A DNA stretch of 64,000 nucleotides, taken from positions 1 to 64,000 of the forward strand of contig CAZXVH010000016.1 of assembly GCA_964643965.1 (NCBI GenBank), given 5' to 3'. This DNA comes from GCA-2746795 sp964643965 (GTDB lineage: Bacteria > Chloroflexota > Anaerolineae > Promineifilales > Promineifilaceae). The translations under genes were made by a program, and so were the position numbers. Of the stretch, positions 63,857 to 64,000 are shown one piece after another. The notes under the pieces are model-generated. The model saw nothing but the letters and a program-made list of their open reading frames with translations. It did no database searches and was not told where the DNA came from. Within the stretch, counting starts at the first letter, position 1. Every line of letters begins with the position of its first letter.

Positions 63857-64000
63857 TTAAAGTGGGTTTCTGAATCCTATGGCCGCAGCTGTTGCCTGCC
63901 TTTGTCTGAGCGTCATGATCCCATAGGCGGTTAGGTTGGCCGCAGCCGTCATGATCTGTCCCATCAGGGCAAGATCGTGCATATCAAGTTCATTGACATC
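63857..64000 (-). CDS. 3' end of an unidentified gene cut by the window edge
   Basis: The minus-strand frame is open from the edge (64000) for 47 codons to TAA at 63857-63859. It reads ...MHDLALMGQIMTAAANLTAYGIMTL...AAAIGFRNPL, a helical, alanine-rich end. Codon use and orientation fit the biosynthetic cluster, so it is probably the upstream gene of the operon. Family not recognised from this fragment. Confidence 0.5.
   Translation of the reverse strand, partial: DVNELDMHDLALMGQIMTAAANLTAYGIMTLRQRQATAAAIGFRNPL

Overview
The window looks like a chromosomal segment of a filamentous or sludge-type Chloroflexota (Anaerolineae/Caldilineae-like) bacterium. This is an inference from gene content: WD40 C-terminal fragments, Rhs/YD proteins, DUF2085 and YfhO membrane proteins, PIN/RHH toxin pairs and a YgeW-type carbamoyltransferase cluster. 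It also rests on a very striking DNA signature, the palindrome AACGGCCGTT, seen roughly 40 times in the window. No rRNA is present. One tRNA (Pro, CGG) and the RNase P RNA are present.

Layout. 0-9.7 kb: low-molecular-weight protein phosphatase, rnpB, a lone molybdoenzyme FAD subunit, three membrane proteins (DUF2085, DUF4126, Yip1-like), a VOC protein, an HNH nuclease with a small partner, a WD40 fragment, a dynamin-like GTPase, and an ECF sigma/anti-sigma/membrane-protein operon. 9.7-12.3 kb: a sigma70 promoter, a long folded leader and a cysM-moeZ cysteine/sulfur-transfer pair. 12.5-20.7 kb: a leftward catabolic cluster (GntR, YgeY peptidase, YgeW carbamoyltransferase, carbamate kinase, threonine-synthase-like and a second PLP enzyme) interrupted by a RelB-like/PIN toxin-antitoxin pair and by a frameshifted four-helix-bundle gene between inverted microsatellites. 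20.8-24.1 kb: two esterases, an ATP-grasp ligase and a decayed HAD phosphatase. 24.1-25.7 kb: a PIN/RHH pair bracketed by composite minisatellite arrays. 25.7-34.7 kb: a low-GC, AACGGCCGTT-free block with two Rhs toxin tips and candidate immunity genes, a truncated transposase fused to the Rhs gene, and a YfhO protein. 34.7-46.2 kb: housekeeping and stress genes (response regulator, cold-shock protein, nucleoside phosphorylase, aldo/keto reductase, heterodimeric ABC exporter, rplS, PuuD-like amidotransferase, murI, tRNA-Pro).

46.5-64 kb: a leftward hybrid polyketide/non-ribosomal-peptide cluster. It encodes a type II thioesterase, a KS-AT-KR-ACP polyketide synthase, a C-A(MT)-PCP module whose binding-pocket residues read as a glutamine code, and a C-A-PCP module with no terminal release domain. 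Downstream come a transglutaminase-like cysteine protein, an unrecognised protein and a penicillin-binding-protein/beta-lactamase-type serine hydrolase. The missing release domain beside a stand-alone PBP-type hydrolase is the most interesting system in the window. It suggests trans-acting release, as SurE does for surugamides, but in a lineage where I do not know of it. The cluster continues beyond the right edge.

The two accessory blocks (25.7-34.7 and 46.2-64 kb) lack the AACGGCCGTT decamer that otherwise occurs about once per kilobase. This independently suggests they were acquired recently.
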